A stretch of DNA of 64,000 bases from positions 186,001-250,000 of the forward strand of contig NZ_JAHVAP010000007.1 of NCBI RefSeq assembly GCF_024721155.1, given 5' to 3'. The notes beneath the pieces were generated by a model. The model was not told the DNA's origin. It searched no databases and worked only from the letters and a program-made list of their open reading frames with translations. Source of the DNA: Mucilaginibacter phenanthrenivorans (lineage in GTDB: Bacteria; Bacteroidota; Bacteroidia; Sphingobacteriales; Sphingobacteriaceae). This document shows positions 43,282-51,859 of the stretch, piece after piece; the stretch's first letter is position 1; each line of letters begins with the position of its first letter. The position numbers and the translations under genes were made by a program.

Positions 43282-44166
43282 TTATAAATAGAGCTCACCC
43301 TCCATCACAATTGCAGAAGTCCCGCTTACCCAAATCCCGTCATCAACAACCTTAACATGAATTATAGAAGGCTGATTTATGTATTTTCCCTGCAGGATCT
43401 GAAAATCCTTGTCCTTATCGATATAACCTGATTGTTCAAGATAACCAGCCAGGGGCCCGGCTGCAGTACCGGTTGCCGGATCTTCATCAATTCCGATACT
43501 GGGATTGAAAAACCTGGTTTCAGCAAGGTATTGTGCATTTGGACCGATTGTGGTGAACAAATAACAGCCTTCGAAGCCGAATTTTTCAGACGCTTTTTTT
43601 AATAAGGATTTATTGGAAACAGCTTTTTGCAACGACTCCAAGTTTTTTACCGGAACCATCAAATGGGCAACTTCTGTTTCAACAATGTTAATCTTCCATA
43701 GATCTAAATCAAGATCATTTATACTTAATCCGACGGCTTCAGCAATAATATCGGCAGGCGCCTGTTTGATGATTTTTGCAGAACGTTGCTTCATGCCCAC
43801 ATAGGTGTGGCCGTTTTGTTCATCAATCTTCAAAGGAATTTTAGCATCTCCGATCATTACCGAGGGTTGCCCATCCTGATTTTTAAAAATGTCCCATTTT
43901 TTTTCCAACGCCAAACATACCGCGCCCAACAGGTTATGGCCCGCGCCAATTACCTCGAACTTTGCAGTAGTAAAGGAACGTACCTTTAAGGTATTTTCTC
44001 TTGGTGAATATTTTATAAATGACGTTTCCGAATAGCCAAATTCCCGTGAAATATCATGGTATTGATTTATGTCGAGTTCGTCATCTGTGTAAACAACAGA
44101 CAGTTGATTGCCCTTGTATCTTTCGTCAGTAAAAACGTCCAAAACAAAATATTTTAACTTTTTCAT
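43282..44166 (-). CDS. PhzF-family isomerase-like protein
   Basis: 294 aa. PhzF/diaminopimelate-epimerase-like fold with FVLDVFTDERYKGNQLSVV, FGYSETSFI, AGHNLLGAVCLAL and IDEDPATGTAAGPLAGYL. The catalytic Glu position of PhzF follows the FGYSETSF segment. Substrate unknown. Divergent from the HxlR regulator, which probably controls it. Not obviously part of sulfur metabolism despite its location. Confidence 0.9.
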   Translation of the reverse strand: MKKLKYFVLDVFTDERYKGNQLSVVYTDDELDINQYHDISREFGYSETSFIKYSPRENTLKVRSFTTAKFEVIGAGHNLLGAVCLALEKKWDIFKNQDGQPSVMIGDAKIPLKIDEQNGHTYVGMKQRSAKIIKQAPADIIAEAVGLSINDLDLDLWKINIVETEVAHLMVPVKNLESLQKAVSNKSLLKKASEKFGFEGCYLFTTIGPNAQYLAETRFFNPSIGIDEDPATGTAAGPLAGYLEQSGYIDKDKDFQILQGKYINQPSIIHVKVVDDGIWVSGTSAIVMEGELYL

Positions 44167-44234
44167 TTGCTTTAATTATGTCAGTCTTTAATTTATTTCT
44201 CAAAGTTATATGTCAATAGTTTACTTTTATTATC

Positions 44235-44270
44235 AGTTAACTAAAGGTTACCGGTTACCTGGTGTTAACT
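44235..44270. promoter_or_regulatory. Probable HxlR operator between phzF-like and hxlR-like genes
   Basis: Ordered AGTTAACT (44235-44242), two tandem GGTTACC words (44246-44259) and GTTAACT (44264-44270), a near-symmetric arrangement in the 117-bp divergent gap. It lies 14 bp upstream of the HxlR start, which fits autoregulation. Confidence 0.45.
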
Positions 44271-44283
44271 ATCTTATCAAATC

Positions 44284-44637
44284 ATGGAAAACGAAAAGAG
44301 AGCAGACGCTACTTGCGAACAGGAATTAACCGCTATCAGGGATAGCGTGGAAATATTGGGAGGTAAATGGAAACTTAGGATCATGCGTCACCTGAATAAT
44401 CATATATCTGAAACCAATACTTTTAAAAAGATCCAGCGGGAAGTCGACGGCATATCCGCGAAAATGCTTTCAAAGGAATTGCAGGAGTTGGAAACCAATC
44501 TGCTTGTTACCAGGAAGGTATTGGATACCCGACCGGTAACGGTGAAATATGCAATTACAGAGTACGGTTTAAGTGTTTTCCCGGTTACTGAAACTTTGGT
44601 TGAATGGGGATTAAATCATCGCCAAAAGATAAAGTAG
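44284..44637 (+). CDS. HxlR-family winged-helix regulator
   Basis: 117 aa. Features of the HxlR domain: an N-terminal Cys (C12 in DATCEQELTAIRD), ILGGKWKLRIMRHL, FKKIQREVDGISAKMLSKELQELE and VKYAITEYGLSVFPV. Members act as dimers that respond to thiol stress or aldehydes through the N-terminal Cys. Divergently transcribed from the PhzF gene. Confidence 0.92.
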   Translation: MENEKRADATCEQELTAIRDSVEILGGKWKLRIMRHLNNHISETNTFKKIQREVDGISAKMLSKELQELETNLLVTRKVLDTRPVTVKYAITEYGLSVFPVTETLVEWGLNHRQKIK

Positions 44638-44972
44638 CGAGTTTGCAGCCATTTCACTGACTGTTTTGTAACAGTGGAATAATCGAGAAATAACGAATGT
44701 TTATTTGCCCTCCACTCACCATAAGAGAAAGCCACAGATCGGACATCTTACTTCGTTGTCAACGTTTTAAATGAATCCAATTTTGATTATTAATCAAGTG
44801 GTCATGGCTCGGGCCATCATCTTCGAACAATATTAATAGCTTTAAAATACATAAAATGACATATTAATGAAATAAAGTATATAATATCCATAGAATTAGT
44901 AGAATTTAAGTTTACTTTTGCTTTTCAAATGGCAGGTGGTTCTGCCAGGCACTGTATTAATTTAAACACACG
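44638..44972 (+). other. Non-coding upstream region of the leader-SusC operon
   Basis: 335 bp without a credible gene. The only structured part is the promoter at 44888-44920, described separately. A/T-rich sequence precedes it from about 44820, including a lone half-site AATGACATATT near 44866. An inverted GGCAGG/TGCC pair follows in the leader at 44931-44950. Confidence 0.5.
44888..44920 (+). promoter_or_regulatory. Promoter of the leader-SusC operon with the shared dyad
   Basis: ATCCATAGAATTAG (from 44886) matches the encapsulin, metN and NifS-like dyads. A perfect -7 box TACTTTTG lies at 44913-44920. CCATAG starts 33 bp from the end of the box, 8 bp farther than at metN. Transcription would begin near 44925, giving about 48 nt before the leader peptide. 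Confidence 0.5.
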
Positions 44973-45059
44973 ATGAAAACACACAAACCCCTCAAAAAAT
45001 CAACGTCCCTTTCTATCGCTACGCATTCTACTGACGGCATTCTTTGTTGTTGCTGCTAA
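44973..45059 (+). CDS. 28-codon cysteine leader peptide
   Basis: The frame starts ATG at 44973 (MKTHKPLKKSTSLSIATHST) and ends DGILCCCC-stop, with codons TGT TGT TGC TGC TAA at 45045-45059. Four consecutive Cys codons directly before the stop are the classic layout of an amino-acid-sensing attenuator leader. Low charged tRNA-Cys would stall ribosomes there and reshape the RNA downstream (45067-45162), which contains several mutually complementary segments. It precedes SusC by 152 bp and follows a predicted promoter. There are no other tight runs of one codon in the window. Confidence 0.8.
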   Translation: MKTHKPLKKSTSLSIATHSTDGILCCCC

Positions 45060-45066
45060 ACCTTCT

Positions 45067-45162
45067 GTTTAGCTAAACACCATTTTAAACCCGACCCCGG
45101 GTTAAAAGGATAATTGACAAAATTTTGCCTGAAAATTTCATGGGTTAAACCCGTTTGGGTTT
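45067..45162 (+). promoter_or_regulatory. Predicted attenuator region after the cysteine leader
   Basis: Several alternative pairings are visible: GTTTAGCTAAAC (45067-45078, a 12-bp palindrome), TTTTAAACCCG / CGGGTTAAAA (45083-45107), GGGTT-A-AACCC (45142-45152) and AAACCC-GTTT-GGGTTT (45147-45162). The AAACCCG copies (45087, 45147) can pair with any of three GGGTT(T) segments, as expected of competing antiterminator and terminator or sequestering hairpins. No long U-run follows the last hairpin, so control might be at SusC translation. Confidence 0.5.
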
Positions 45163-45211
45163 CTCCGTGCTATTCCTGCGCGAAAAAATTATTAAAAAAT
45201 TAAAATATTTT

Positions 45212-48200
45212 ATGATGAAACCATTACATGCTAAATGGCTTGCGCTGTTTATTTTTTTAAGCCCGCTTATAACACTTGCGCAACAGCAAGTTATACGCGG
45301 CACTGTAAGCGACCAACAAGGTGGCTTACCTGGTGTTAGTATAAAAATCAAGAATACATCAAGGGGGACAATAACCGATGGAAAGGGTGATTACGCTATT
45401 AAAGCTGCGGACGGTGAAGTGCTCATTTTTTCGTTTGTTGGCTACACTGGCCAGGAAGTAGCAGTAAATCAATCGGTAATAAATGTGATATTAATCCGCA
45501 ATGATAAGCAGCTTGGTGAAGTTGTAGTTGTTGCACTGGGTCTTTCGCGCAACAAAAACGAATTGCCCTACTCTGCCCAAACACTTAGCGGAACGGAAGT
45601 GAGCAGTAACCGTACCACCAATGTGCTTAGTGAATTATCCGGAAAAATAGCCGGTGCGCAAATTAAGCAGGCTAATGACATCGGCGGTTCAACCAATATT
45701 GTGTTGAGGGGGCCTAAATCATTGTCGGGCAGTAACCAGCCTCTTTTTGTGGTTGATGGCGTACCTATCGATAATTCAAGCGACCTGGAACTTGGGGGTA
45801 CAAGTAATGTAACACAAAATCAGCGTAATGGCAAGGGTGGCTATGATTATGGCAGTCCCGGTGCAGATGTTAACCCTGACGATATTGCTAATGTCACTGT
45901 TTTAAAAGGCGCAGCTTCAACAGCGCTATATGGATCACGCGCTGCTAACGGTGCGATTATCATCACCACAAAAAAAGGGTCAAAAGGCCTCAATGTAACG
46001 TTAAACACTGGTGTACAATTTGGTTCGGTTGATAAAAGCACCTTTGCCAAATACCAAAAGGACTACGGTGCCGGATACGGCCCTTATTATGATCCTAATA
46101 CGCCGGGGAGTCACTTTGATTATACCGATATACTAGGTAACGGGGTTAAACAATTGGTTGTACCCACCTATGACGATGCTTCGTACGGGCAGAAATTTGA
46201 CCCCAGCTTATTGGTTTACGACTGGCGGTCTCTGGATCCGACATCGGCCAACTATCATAAGCAAAGCCCATGGGTGGCCGCAAAAAATGACCCATCAACC
46301 TTTTTTAATCAGCCGTATACATTAAATAATAGCTTATTTATTGATGGCGGTACCGATAAGGGGAACTACAAATTGGGGTATACCAGGTCTGACGATCACG
46401 GGATTCTGCCAAATAGCAGCATCGTTAAAAACCTGTTCAATTTTGGCGGATCATACAAACTTTCGGATAAGCTGACCGCCCAGGCCAGTGTGAATTATAC
46501 CCAAACGGCAGGCAAGGGAAGAGGGGGCACCGGTTTTGGGGGCCAAAACGGCGAACCAATGAATATTCTTCAAAACTTTCGCGAATTCTGGCAGGTAAAT
46601 GTGGATGTACAGGATTTAAAGGATGCCTATTTCAGGACCCGAAGCAATGATAACTGGAATGTAAAAAGCCCTAATGACCTTAGCTCCGCCTATTGGGATA
46701 ACCCCTACTTTGTTCAGTATCAAAATTATGAGACCGACAGCAGGGATCGCTACTTTGGAAATGTTAGCCTTGATTACAAATTATTCAGCTGGCTTGATAT
46801 ACTTGGCAGGGCCTCGGAAGATTATTACAATGAGTTTCAGGAACAAAGGATAAATGTAGGTAGTGTGGTTACACCCTCGTCATATTACCGCCTGAACCGT
46901 ACCTACAAAGAAAACAACTTCGATTTTTTACTGAATTTCAATAAAGCAATTACAAATGATATCAACTTTAAAGGCGTTTTAGGCTTAAATGCAAGGCGCC
47001 AGAATATCAATTCAATAAGTGCTGCAACCAACGGAGGGCTGGTTGTACCGGGACTGTTTTCTTTAAGCAATTCAGTAAACCCAATAGATTATCCTGTTGA
47101 AGTAGTAGACCAAAAGGTGGTAACCGGTATTTTTGGCGGTGTTACCTTAGGCTATAAAGATCTGTTTTTTCTCGATGGAACATTAAGAAGGGATCAGTCG
47201 ACTACATTGCCTGACAAAAACAATACCTATTATTATCCATCTGTTGCCGGCAGTTTTGTTTTTTCGAACCTGCTGAAAAATTATGATTGGCTTTCCAGCG
47301 GAAAAGTGAAACTTAATTATGCCGAGGTTGGTAATGATGCACCTTCACGACGCATCAATGAGGTGTATGACAAAGCGGCCAATTTTGGATCAGAAGCACT
47401 TTATTATGTATCAACCGTAAGGAACAATGCCGACCTGAAGCCCGAGAGAACGAAGAGCTTTGAAGCTGGCCTGGAAGCGTCATTCCTTAAAAATCGCCTG
47501 GGCTTTGATTTTACTTATTATAAAAATAATACCATCAACCAGATTTTGCCGGTGTCGGTGTCGACTGTTACGGGCTATAGCGGATTATATGTTAATTCAG
47601 GGAATGTTCAAAATAAAGGGGTTGAAGTTTCACTTAATGGCACCCCATTTAAAACCAACGATTTTTCATGGAATATCAACGTAAACTTTGCAAAAAATAC
47701 AAATAAGGTTTTATCACTTTATAATGATGTAAATAATTACCAGTTGGCAGCATATAAAGGCGGTGTAACTACCAATGTTACAGTGGGGGAAGCTTATGGA
47801 ACTTTAAGAGGAACAGATTTTATATACAATAACGGGCAGAAGGAAGTTGATGCAAATGGTCGTTACCTATTCACTTCAAACTCCAACAACGTAATTGGCA
47901 ATTCAAACCCGGATTGGACAGGTGGGGTTTTTAATGCCTTCAGGTATAAGAATTTTACGCTTAGTTTTTTGATTGACTTTAGCCACGGCGGAAGTATTTA
48001 TGATGTGGATATGGTTTTTGGCCTTTGGACCGGCCTGTATCCTGAAACTGCAGGTTTAAACGACCTCGGGAACCCTAAAAGAAATGCACTTGCACAGGGC
48101 GGCGGAGTTATTCTGCCGGGGGTACATGCCGATGGAACACCAAATACAACCAGGATAGACGCTTCGCAAAACCAGTCGGCCTATGGTTACCAAACAGCAC

Positions 48201-48472
48201 CGAATAAAGCCTTTGTCTATGATGCATCCTATATCAAATTGCGGGAGGCTGCATTAACCTACAGCGTGCCAGCCTCTTTTGTGCAAAAAATAGGTGCAGT
48301 AAAGGCTATAGACATTTCGCTTACCGGCCGCAATCTATGGATCATTCATAAAAATATTCCATACGCTGATCCGGAAGACGGGCTTGGCGCAGGCAGCGCT
48401 TACCAGGGCGTTCAGCTTGGCTCGTACCCTAATGTACGCCGATATGGTTTTAACTTAAAATTTAGCTTCTAA
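45212..48472 (+). CDS. SusC/RagA-type TonB-linked outer-membrane transporter
   Basis: About 1086 aa from the ATG at 45212 (or 45215); an upstream TTG at 45155 is less likely because it adds a non-signal stretch inside the attenuator. Signal peptide (ALFIFLSPLITLAQ), carboxypeptidase-like domain (VIRGTVSDQQGGLPGVSIKIKNT), plug domain with LRGPKSLSGSNQPLFVVDGVPIDN and the VLKGAASTALYGSRAANGAIIITTKKG signature, then a 22-strand barrel ending YGFNLKFSF. Imports large ligands with the SusD-like lipoprotein. The cysteine leader implies a sulfur-containing or peptide substrate rather than a glycan. Confidence 0.95.
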   Translation: MMKPLHAKWLALFIFLSPLITLAQQQVIRGTVSDQQGGLPGVSIKIKNTSRGTITDGKGDYAIKAADGEVLIFSFVGYTGQEVAVNQSVINVILIRNDKQLGEVVVVALGLSRNKNELPYSAQTLSGTEVSSNRTTNVLSELSGKIAGAQIKQANDIGGSTNIVLRGPKSLSGSNQPLFVVDGVPIDNSSDLELGGTSNVTQNQRNGKGGYDYGSPGADVNPDDIANVTVLKGAASTALYGSRAANGAIIITTKKGSKGLNVTLNTGVQFGSVDKSTFAKYQKDYGAGYGPYYDPNTPGSHFDYTDILGNGVKQLVVPTYDDASYGQKFDPSLLVYDWRSLDPTSANYHKQSPWVAAKNDPSTFFNQPYTLNNSLFIDGGTDKGNYKLGYTRSDDHGILPNSSIVKNLFNFGGSYKLSDKLTAQASVNYTQTAGKGRGGTGFGGQNGEPMNILQNFREFWQVNVDVQDLKDAYFRTRSNDNWNVKSPNDLSSAYWDNPYFVQYQNYETDSRDRYFGNVSLDYKLFSWLDILGRASEDYYNEFQEQRINVGSVVTPSSYYRLNRTYKENNFDFLLNFNKAITNDINFKGVLGLNARRQNINSISAATNGGLVVPGLFSLSNSVNPIDYPVEVVDQKVVTGIFGGVTLGYKDLFFLDGTLRRDQSTTLPDKNNTYYYPSVAGSFVFSNLLKNYDWLSSGKVKLNYAEVGNDAPSRRINEVYDKAANFGSEALYYVSTVRNNADLKPERTKSFEAGLEASFLKNRLGFDFTYYKNNTINQILPVSVSTVTGYSGLYVNSGNVQNKGVEVSLNGTPFKTNDFSWNINVNFAKNTNKVLSLYNDVNNYQLAAYKGGVTTNVTVGEAYGTLRGTDFIYNNGQKEVDANGRYLFTSNSNNVIGNSNPDWTGGVFNAFRYKNFTLSFLIDFSHGGSIYDVDMVFGLWTGLYPETAGLNDLGNPKRNALAQGGGVILPGVHADGTPNTTRIDASQNQSAYGYQTAPNKAFVYDASYIKLREAALTYSVPASFVQKIGAVKAIDISLTGRNLWIIHKNIPYADPEDGLGAGSAYQGVQLGSYPNVRRYGFNLKFSF

Positions 48473-48476
48473 ACTG

Positions 48477-49928
48477 ATGAAAAAGACGATAATTACGCTG
48501 CTGGCCACAATAGTACTGAGTGGCTGTGTAAAGAAAAACGAATACCTGAATAATGATACCAAGAGTGCCACGGTAGTGCCCGCCGCCACTTTATTTTCTT
48601 ATGCTGAAAAGCAATTGGCAGATGTGCTGGCAACCAGCGCCTATAATGTAAATATATTCAGGCTCACCGCTCAGCAATGGACGCAAACTACTGCTATATC
48701 CGAAAGTGATTACGACCTTAAATTGCGTAATGTGCCGGATGGTTTCTGGAATGCTATTTACATTAACGTTCTCCGTAACTTATACGAAGCAAACAAGCTT
48801 ACTTTAGCAGATGCCAGCTTATCAACAGCACAAAAAAACAACCAACTGGCGCAGATCAATATATTGGAGGTGTATGCCTATTCAGTATTGGTGAATACCT
48901 TTGGAAATATACCTTACACACAGGCGATAGATTACACCAACACAACACCAAAATATGACGATGCGAGCCAGGTTTATGACAGCCTGCTAAGCCGCCTGGA
49001 TGATGCCTTGTTAAAGCTGAATACTTCAGCTAACGGTTTTAATACCGCCGACCTGCTTTTCAACGGGGTGAATGAAATCAGTTCGTGGAAAAAATTTGGC
49101 AATACAATTAAATTAAAGCTTGGGATAACGCTGGCAGATGCTGAACCGGCGAAGGCAAAAATTGCCGTGGAAGCTGCCGCCCCAAATGCGCTACAATCTA
49201 ATGCTGATAATGTTAGCTTTAAGTACCTCACCACAACACCTAATACCAACCCGCTATGGGTTGACCAGGTACAGGGCCATCTGATAGACTATGTTGCAGG
49301 GGCTACGCTGGTGGATTTATTAAATAGTTTAAATGACCCGCGCAGGCCAGCTTATTATACCGCTATAGATACCAATGCAAATCCTGCTCCTAATGATATA
49401 TTGGTTTACAAGGGCGGTGTAATTGGAAAGGTGAATACGTATAACAAATACTCCACCTTTAGTAACACTATTGCGGCTCCGGATCTTCCATCAGTGCTGG
49501 CCGATTATTCGGAAGTAGAATTTGACCTGGCAGAAGCAGTTGAAAGAGGTTTTACAGTTAACGGTACAGCCCAACAACACTATAACAACGCCATTACGGC
49601 TTCAATAAGTTATTGGGGCGGCAGCTCCAATGATATCAATACTTACCTGCTCAACCCTAAGGTAGCTTATACAGCAGCCGGTGGTTCCTATAAATTAAAA
49701 ATAGGTTCTCAAAAATACATAGCCCTTTACAACAGGGGATATGAGGCCTGGACAGAGATCAGGAGACTCGGACTTGTTTTGCCCCTGCCGCCGAACCAAA
49801 CATCATACCTTAACAGGTTTACCTATCCAATAACCGAGCAGAACGTTAACCAGGCTAATTACAGCCAGGCAGCTACAGCTATAGGCGGAGATAATATAGC
49901 CACCAAATTATTCTGGGATAAAAACTAA
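48477..49928 (+). CDS. SusD/RagB-like surface lipoprotein (SusD_2 type)
   Basis: 483 aa. Lipobox VLSGC (Cys17). Helical TPR-rich SusD fold (LRNLYEANKLTLADASLSTAQKNNQLAQINILEVYAYS, AVERGFTVNGTAQQHYNNAI) with the conserved YEAWTEIRRLG near the C-terminus. Pairs with the upstream SusC to capture the ligand at the cell surface. Starts 4 bp after susC. Confidence 0.92.
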   Translation: MKKTIITLLATIVLSGCVKKNEYLNNDTKSATVVPAATLFSYAEKQLADVLATSAYNVNIFRLTAQQWTQTTAISESDYDLKLRNVPDGFWNAIYINVLRNLYEANKLTLADASLSTAQKNNQLAQINILEVYAYSVLVNTFGNIPYTQAIDYTNTTPKYDDASQVYDSLLSRLDDALLKLNTSANGFNTADLLFNGVNEISSWKKFGNTIKLKLGITLADAEPAKAKIAVEAAAPNALQSNADNVSFKYLTTTPNTNPLWVDQVQGHLIDYVAGATLVDLLNSLNDPRRPAYYTAIDTNANPAPNDILVYKGGVIGKVNTYNKYSTFSNTIAAPDLPSVLADYSEVEFDLAEAVERGFTVNGTAQQHYNNAITASISYWGGSSNDINTYLLNPKVAYTAAGGSYKLKIGSQKYIALYNRGYEAWTEIRRLGLVLPLPPNQTSYLNRFTYPITEQNVNQANYSQAATAIGGDNIATKLFWDKN

Positions 49929-49945
49929 AGCATAAATATCAAAAA

Positions 49946-50407
49946 ATGAAAAAAAGAAGTAAAACCGCAATCAAGCTATTTGCCAGTGTGTTGGCAACCC
50001 TGCTTTTATTGACTATCAGTAACCCGTCTTCGGCACAAAAAGCCGGTACTGCTGATTATTTTAAGATCGAGGATTATTATAAAATAAAATGGGGGTACGC
50101 AGATGAGTTTATCGCCTTATGGAAAAAGAACCATTACCCTTTATTGAAAAAGCTGTTGGAAAAAGGAGATGTGATTAGCATTGAAGCGGAAACCCCCAGG
50201 CTTCATAGCAGCGAAGAGAGCCGTTGGGACTTAAAAGTAAGCGTTGTTTTTAAAACTGCGAAACTGGCTTTTGATTACAGCATTGTTGACCCATATAAGC
50301 TACAATTGTTCCCCGACCAGGAAACATATAAGAAGGAGGAACAGCGCCGTTGGGAAATTGTACTGGCACATTGGGACGTAACGGTTGAAAACCTTCCTTT
50401 GAATTGA
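49946..50407 (+). CDS. Exported 153-aa protein of unknown function
   Basis: Signal peptide (FASVLATLLLLTISNPSSAQ), then a small alpha/beta domain with WGYADEFIALWKKNHYPLLKKLLEKGDV and RRWEIVLAHWDVTVENLP. No family recognised; the overall pattern loosely resembles ferredoxin-like dimeric alpha-beta barrels. Placed between susD and the amidohydrolase with short gaps (17 and 24 bp), so it probably helps handle the same ligand in the periplasm. Confidence 0.75.
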   Translation: MKKRSKTAIKLFASVLATLLLLTISNPSSAQKAGTADYFKIEDYYKIKWGYADEFIALWKKNHYPLLKKLLEKGDVISIEAETPRLHSSEESRWDLKVSVVFKTAKLAFDYSIVDPYKLQLFPDQETYKKEEQRRWEIVLAHWDVTVENLPLN

Positions 50408-50431
50408 TAATTTAAAACAAATTAAAAGGAA

Positions 50432-51703
50432 ATGAAAAAGCTCTTTGTATTGGCTTTAATATGCTTTGCACAAAGTGTACACGCGCAAAAAACCTATATA
50501 TACTGCGGTAAGCTTATTGACGGTATTTCGAATACTGTGCAAAAGCAAGTTACAATTGTTGTTGACAGCGGCCGGATCAAAAATATCATTAATGGTTATG
50601 CTGATGCAGGCAATACCGTTAAAATAATTGATTTGAAATCGAAAACGGTTTTGCCCGGACTTATAGACTGCCACGTACACCTTGAAGCCATTTTGAGTAC
50701 CAATACATTGCTTGAAGTTTTTACACTAACAGATGCTGATATAGCATACCGGTCGGTAAATTTTGCAAAAAGAACTTTGCTGGCCGGTTTTACAACCGTA
50801 AGAGATTTAGGAGGCGGCGGGATAGATATCAGCCTTAAAAAAGCGGTTGAAAACGGATGGGTTGACGGTCCGCGGATTTTTGCAGCGGGGAAGATCATTT
50901 CATCAAGCGGAGGTGCAAGTGACCCGTCAAACGGTTTCCGGGATGACGTTTTTCAACGTTCCGGGCCTAACGACGGTGTTGCAGACGGGAGAGATGAATT
51001 GGTAAAAGCCGTACGGCTGCAAATAAAGGCGGGCGCCGATGTCATCAAAATTGCATCAACCGGCGGCGTTTTTGAGTTGGGAGATAATAACAAAAAAGCA
51101 AAGTTTACGGTGGATGAAATTAAGGCGGTGGTTGAAACGGCAAATGACTATGGTTTAAAAGTAGCCTGCCATGCCCACGGAGCAGAAGGTATCAGGCGGG
51201 CAATTTTGGGTGGTGTTACTTCAATTGAACACGGTACCTATATGGATGATGAAGATATAAAACTAATGAAGCAATATGGTACATGGTATGTGCCTACAAT
51301 TATTGCGGGTAAAGCTGTTGCTGATTCAGCAAAAAAAGGATACTATCCGCCGGTTATTGCCGGCAAAGCCATAGCATTTGGTGACCAGATCCAGAAAACG
51401 TTTGCAAAAGCATACAAGGCGGGCATTAAGATAGCTTTCGGAACGGATGCCGGGGCATTTGATCACGGGAAAAATTACCTGGAGTTTGGTTATATGGTGG
51501 AAGCAGGGATGCCACCCATGGAAGCAATTAAATCGGCGACCTCAAACGCTGCAATTCTGTTGGGGAAGGAAAATGAGTTGGGCAGCATCAGTAAGGGAAA
51601 ACTTGCAGACATCATAGCCGTAGACGGCGACCCGCTGAGTGACATTAGCACCATGAAAAATGTAGTTTTTGTGATGAAGGGGGGCGCAATATATCTTAAC
51701 TGA
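50432..51703 (+). CDS. Exported amidohydrolase (imidazolonepropionase/Xaa-Pro-dipeptidase-like)
   Basis: 423 aa. Signal peptide (LFVLALICFAQSVHAQ), then a TIM-barrel metal hydrolase: DCHVHLE (HxH metal site), carboxylated Lys candidate in GADVIKIASTGG, VACHAHGAEG, SIEHGTYM and IAFGTDAG. Related exported enzymes cleave dipeptides or cyclic imides. Last gene of the operon; within a cysteine-controlled locus, a peptidase releasing Cys- or Met-containing dipeptides is plausible. Confidence 0.88.
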   Translation: MKKLFVLALICFAQSVHAQKTYIYCGKLIDGISNTVQKQVTIVVDSGRIKNIINGYADAGNTVKIIDLKSKTVLPGLIDCHVHLEAILSTNTLLEVFTLTDADIAYRSVNFAKRTLLAGFTTVRDLGGGGIDISLKKAVENGWVDGPRIFAAGKIISSSGGASDPSNGFRDDVFQRSGPNDGVADGRDELVKAVRLQIKAGADVIKIASTGGVFELGDNNKKAKFTVDEIKAVVETANDYGLKVACHAHGAEGIRRAILGGVTSIEHGTYMDDEDIKLMKQYGTWYVPTIIAGKAVADSAKKGYYPPVIAGKAIAFGDQIQKTFAKAYKAGIKIAFGTDAGAFDHGKNYLEFGYMVEAGMPPMEAIKSATSNAAILLGKENELGSISKGKLADIIAVDGDPLSDISTMKNVVFVMKGGAIYLN

Positions 51704-51776
51704 TCTATTGGTTAGGAGTGACGTCCATCGAGGAGAGAAGAAAAGAGATTGCGTAAAATTAATAAAGGATACAATG

Positions 51777-51808
51777 AAGCCTCAAATCTTTTCGACTTGA
51801 GGCTTTTT
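51777..51808. terminator. Terminator of the GCCTCAA / TTGAGGC family
   Basis: Stem AAGCCTCAA / TTGAGGCTT around ATCTTTTCGAC with a T-run on the plus strand, between convergent amidohydrolase and BlaR1-like genes. Three related hairpins occur at 59713, 60785 and 63728. Confidence 0.85.
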
Positions 51809-51859
51809 CATTTCAATGCTATCACCGAAAGCATGAAAATTAAGAACTATGCCGCTTTT

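Noticed and set aside
45155..45211. TTG start for susC
   Set aside because: Adds residues before the signal peptide and lies in the attenuator hairpin; the ATG at 45212 gives the expected start.
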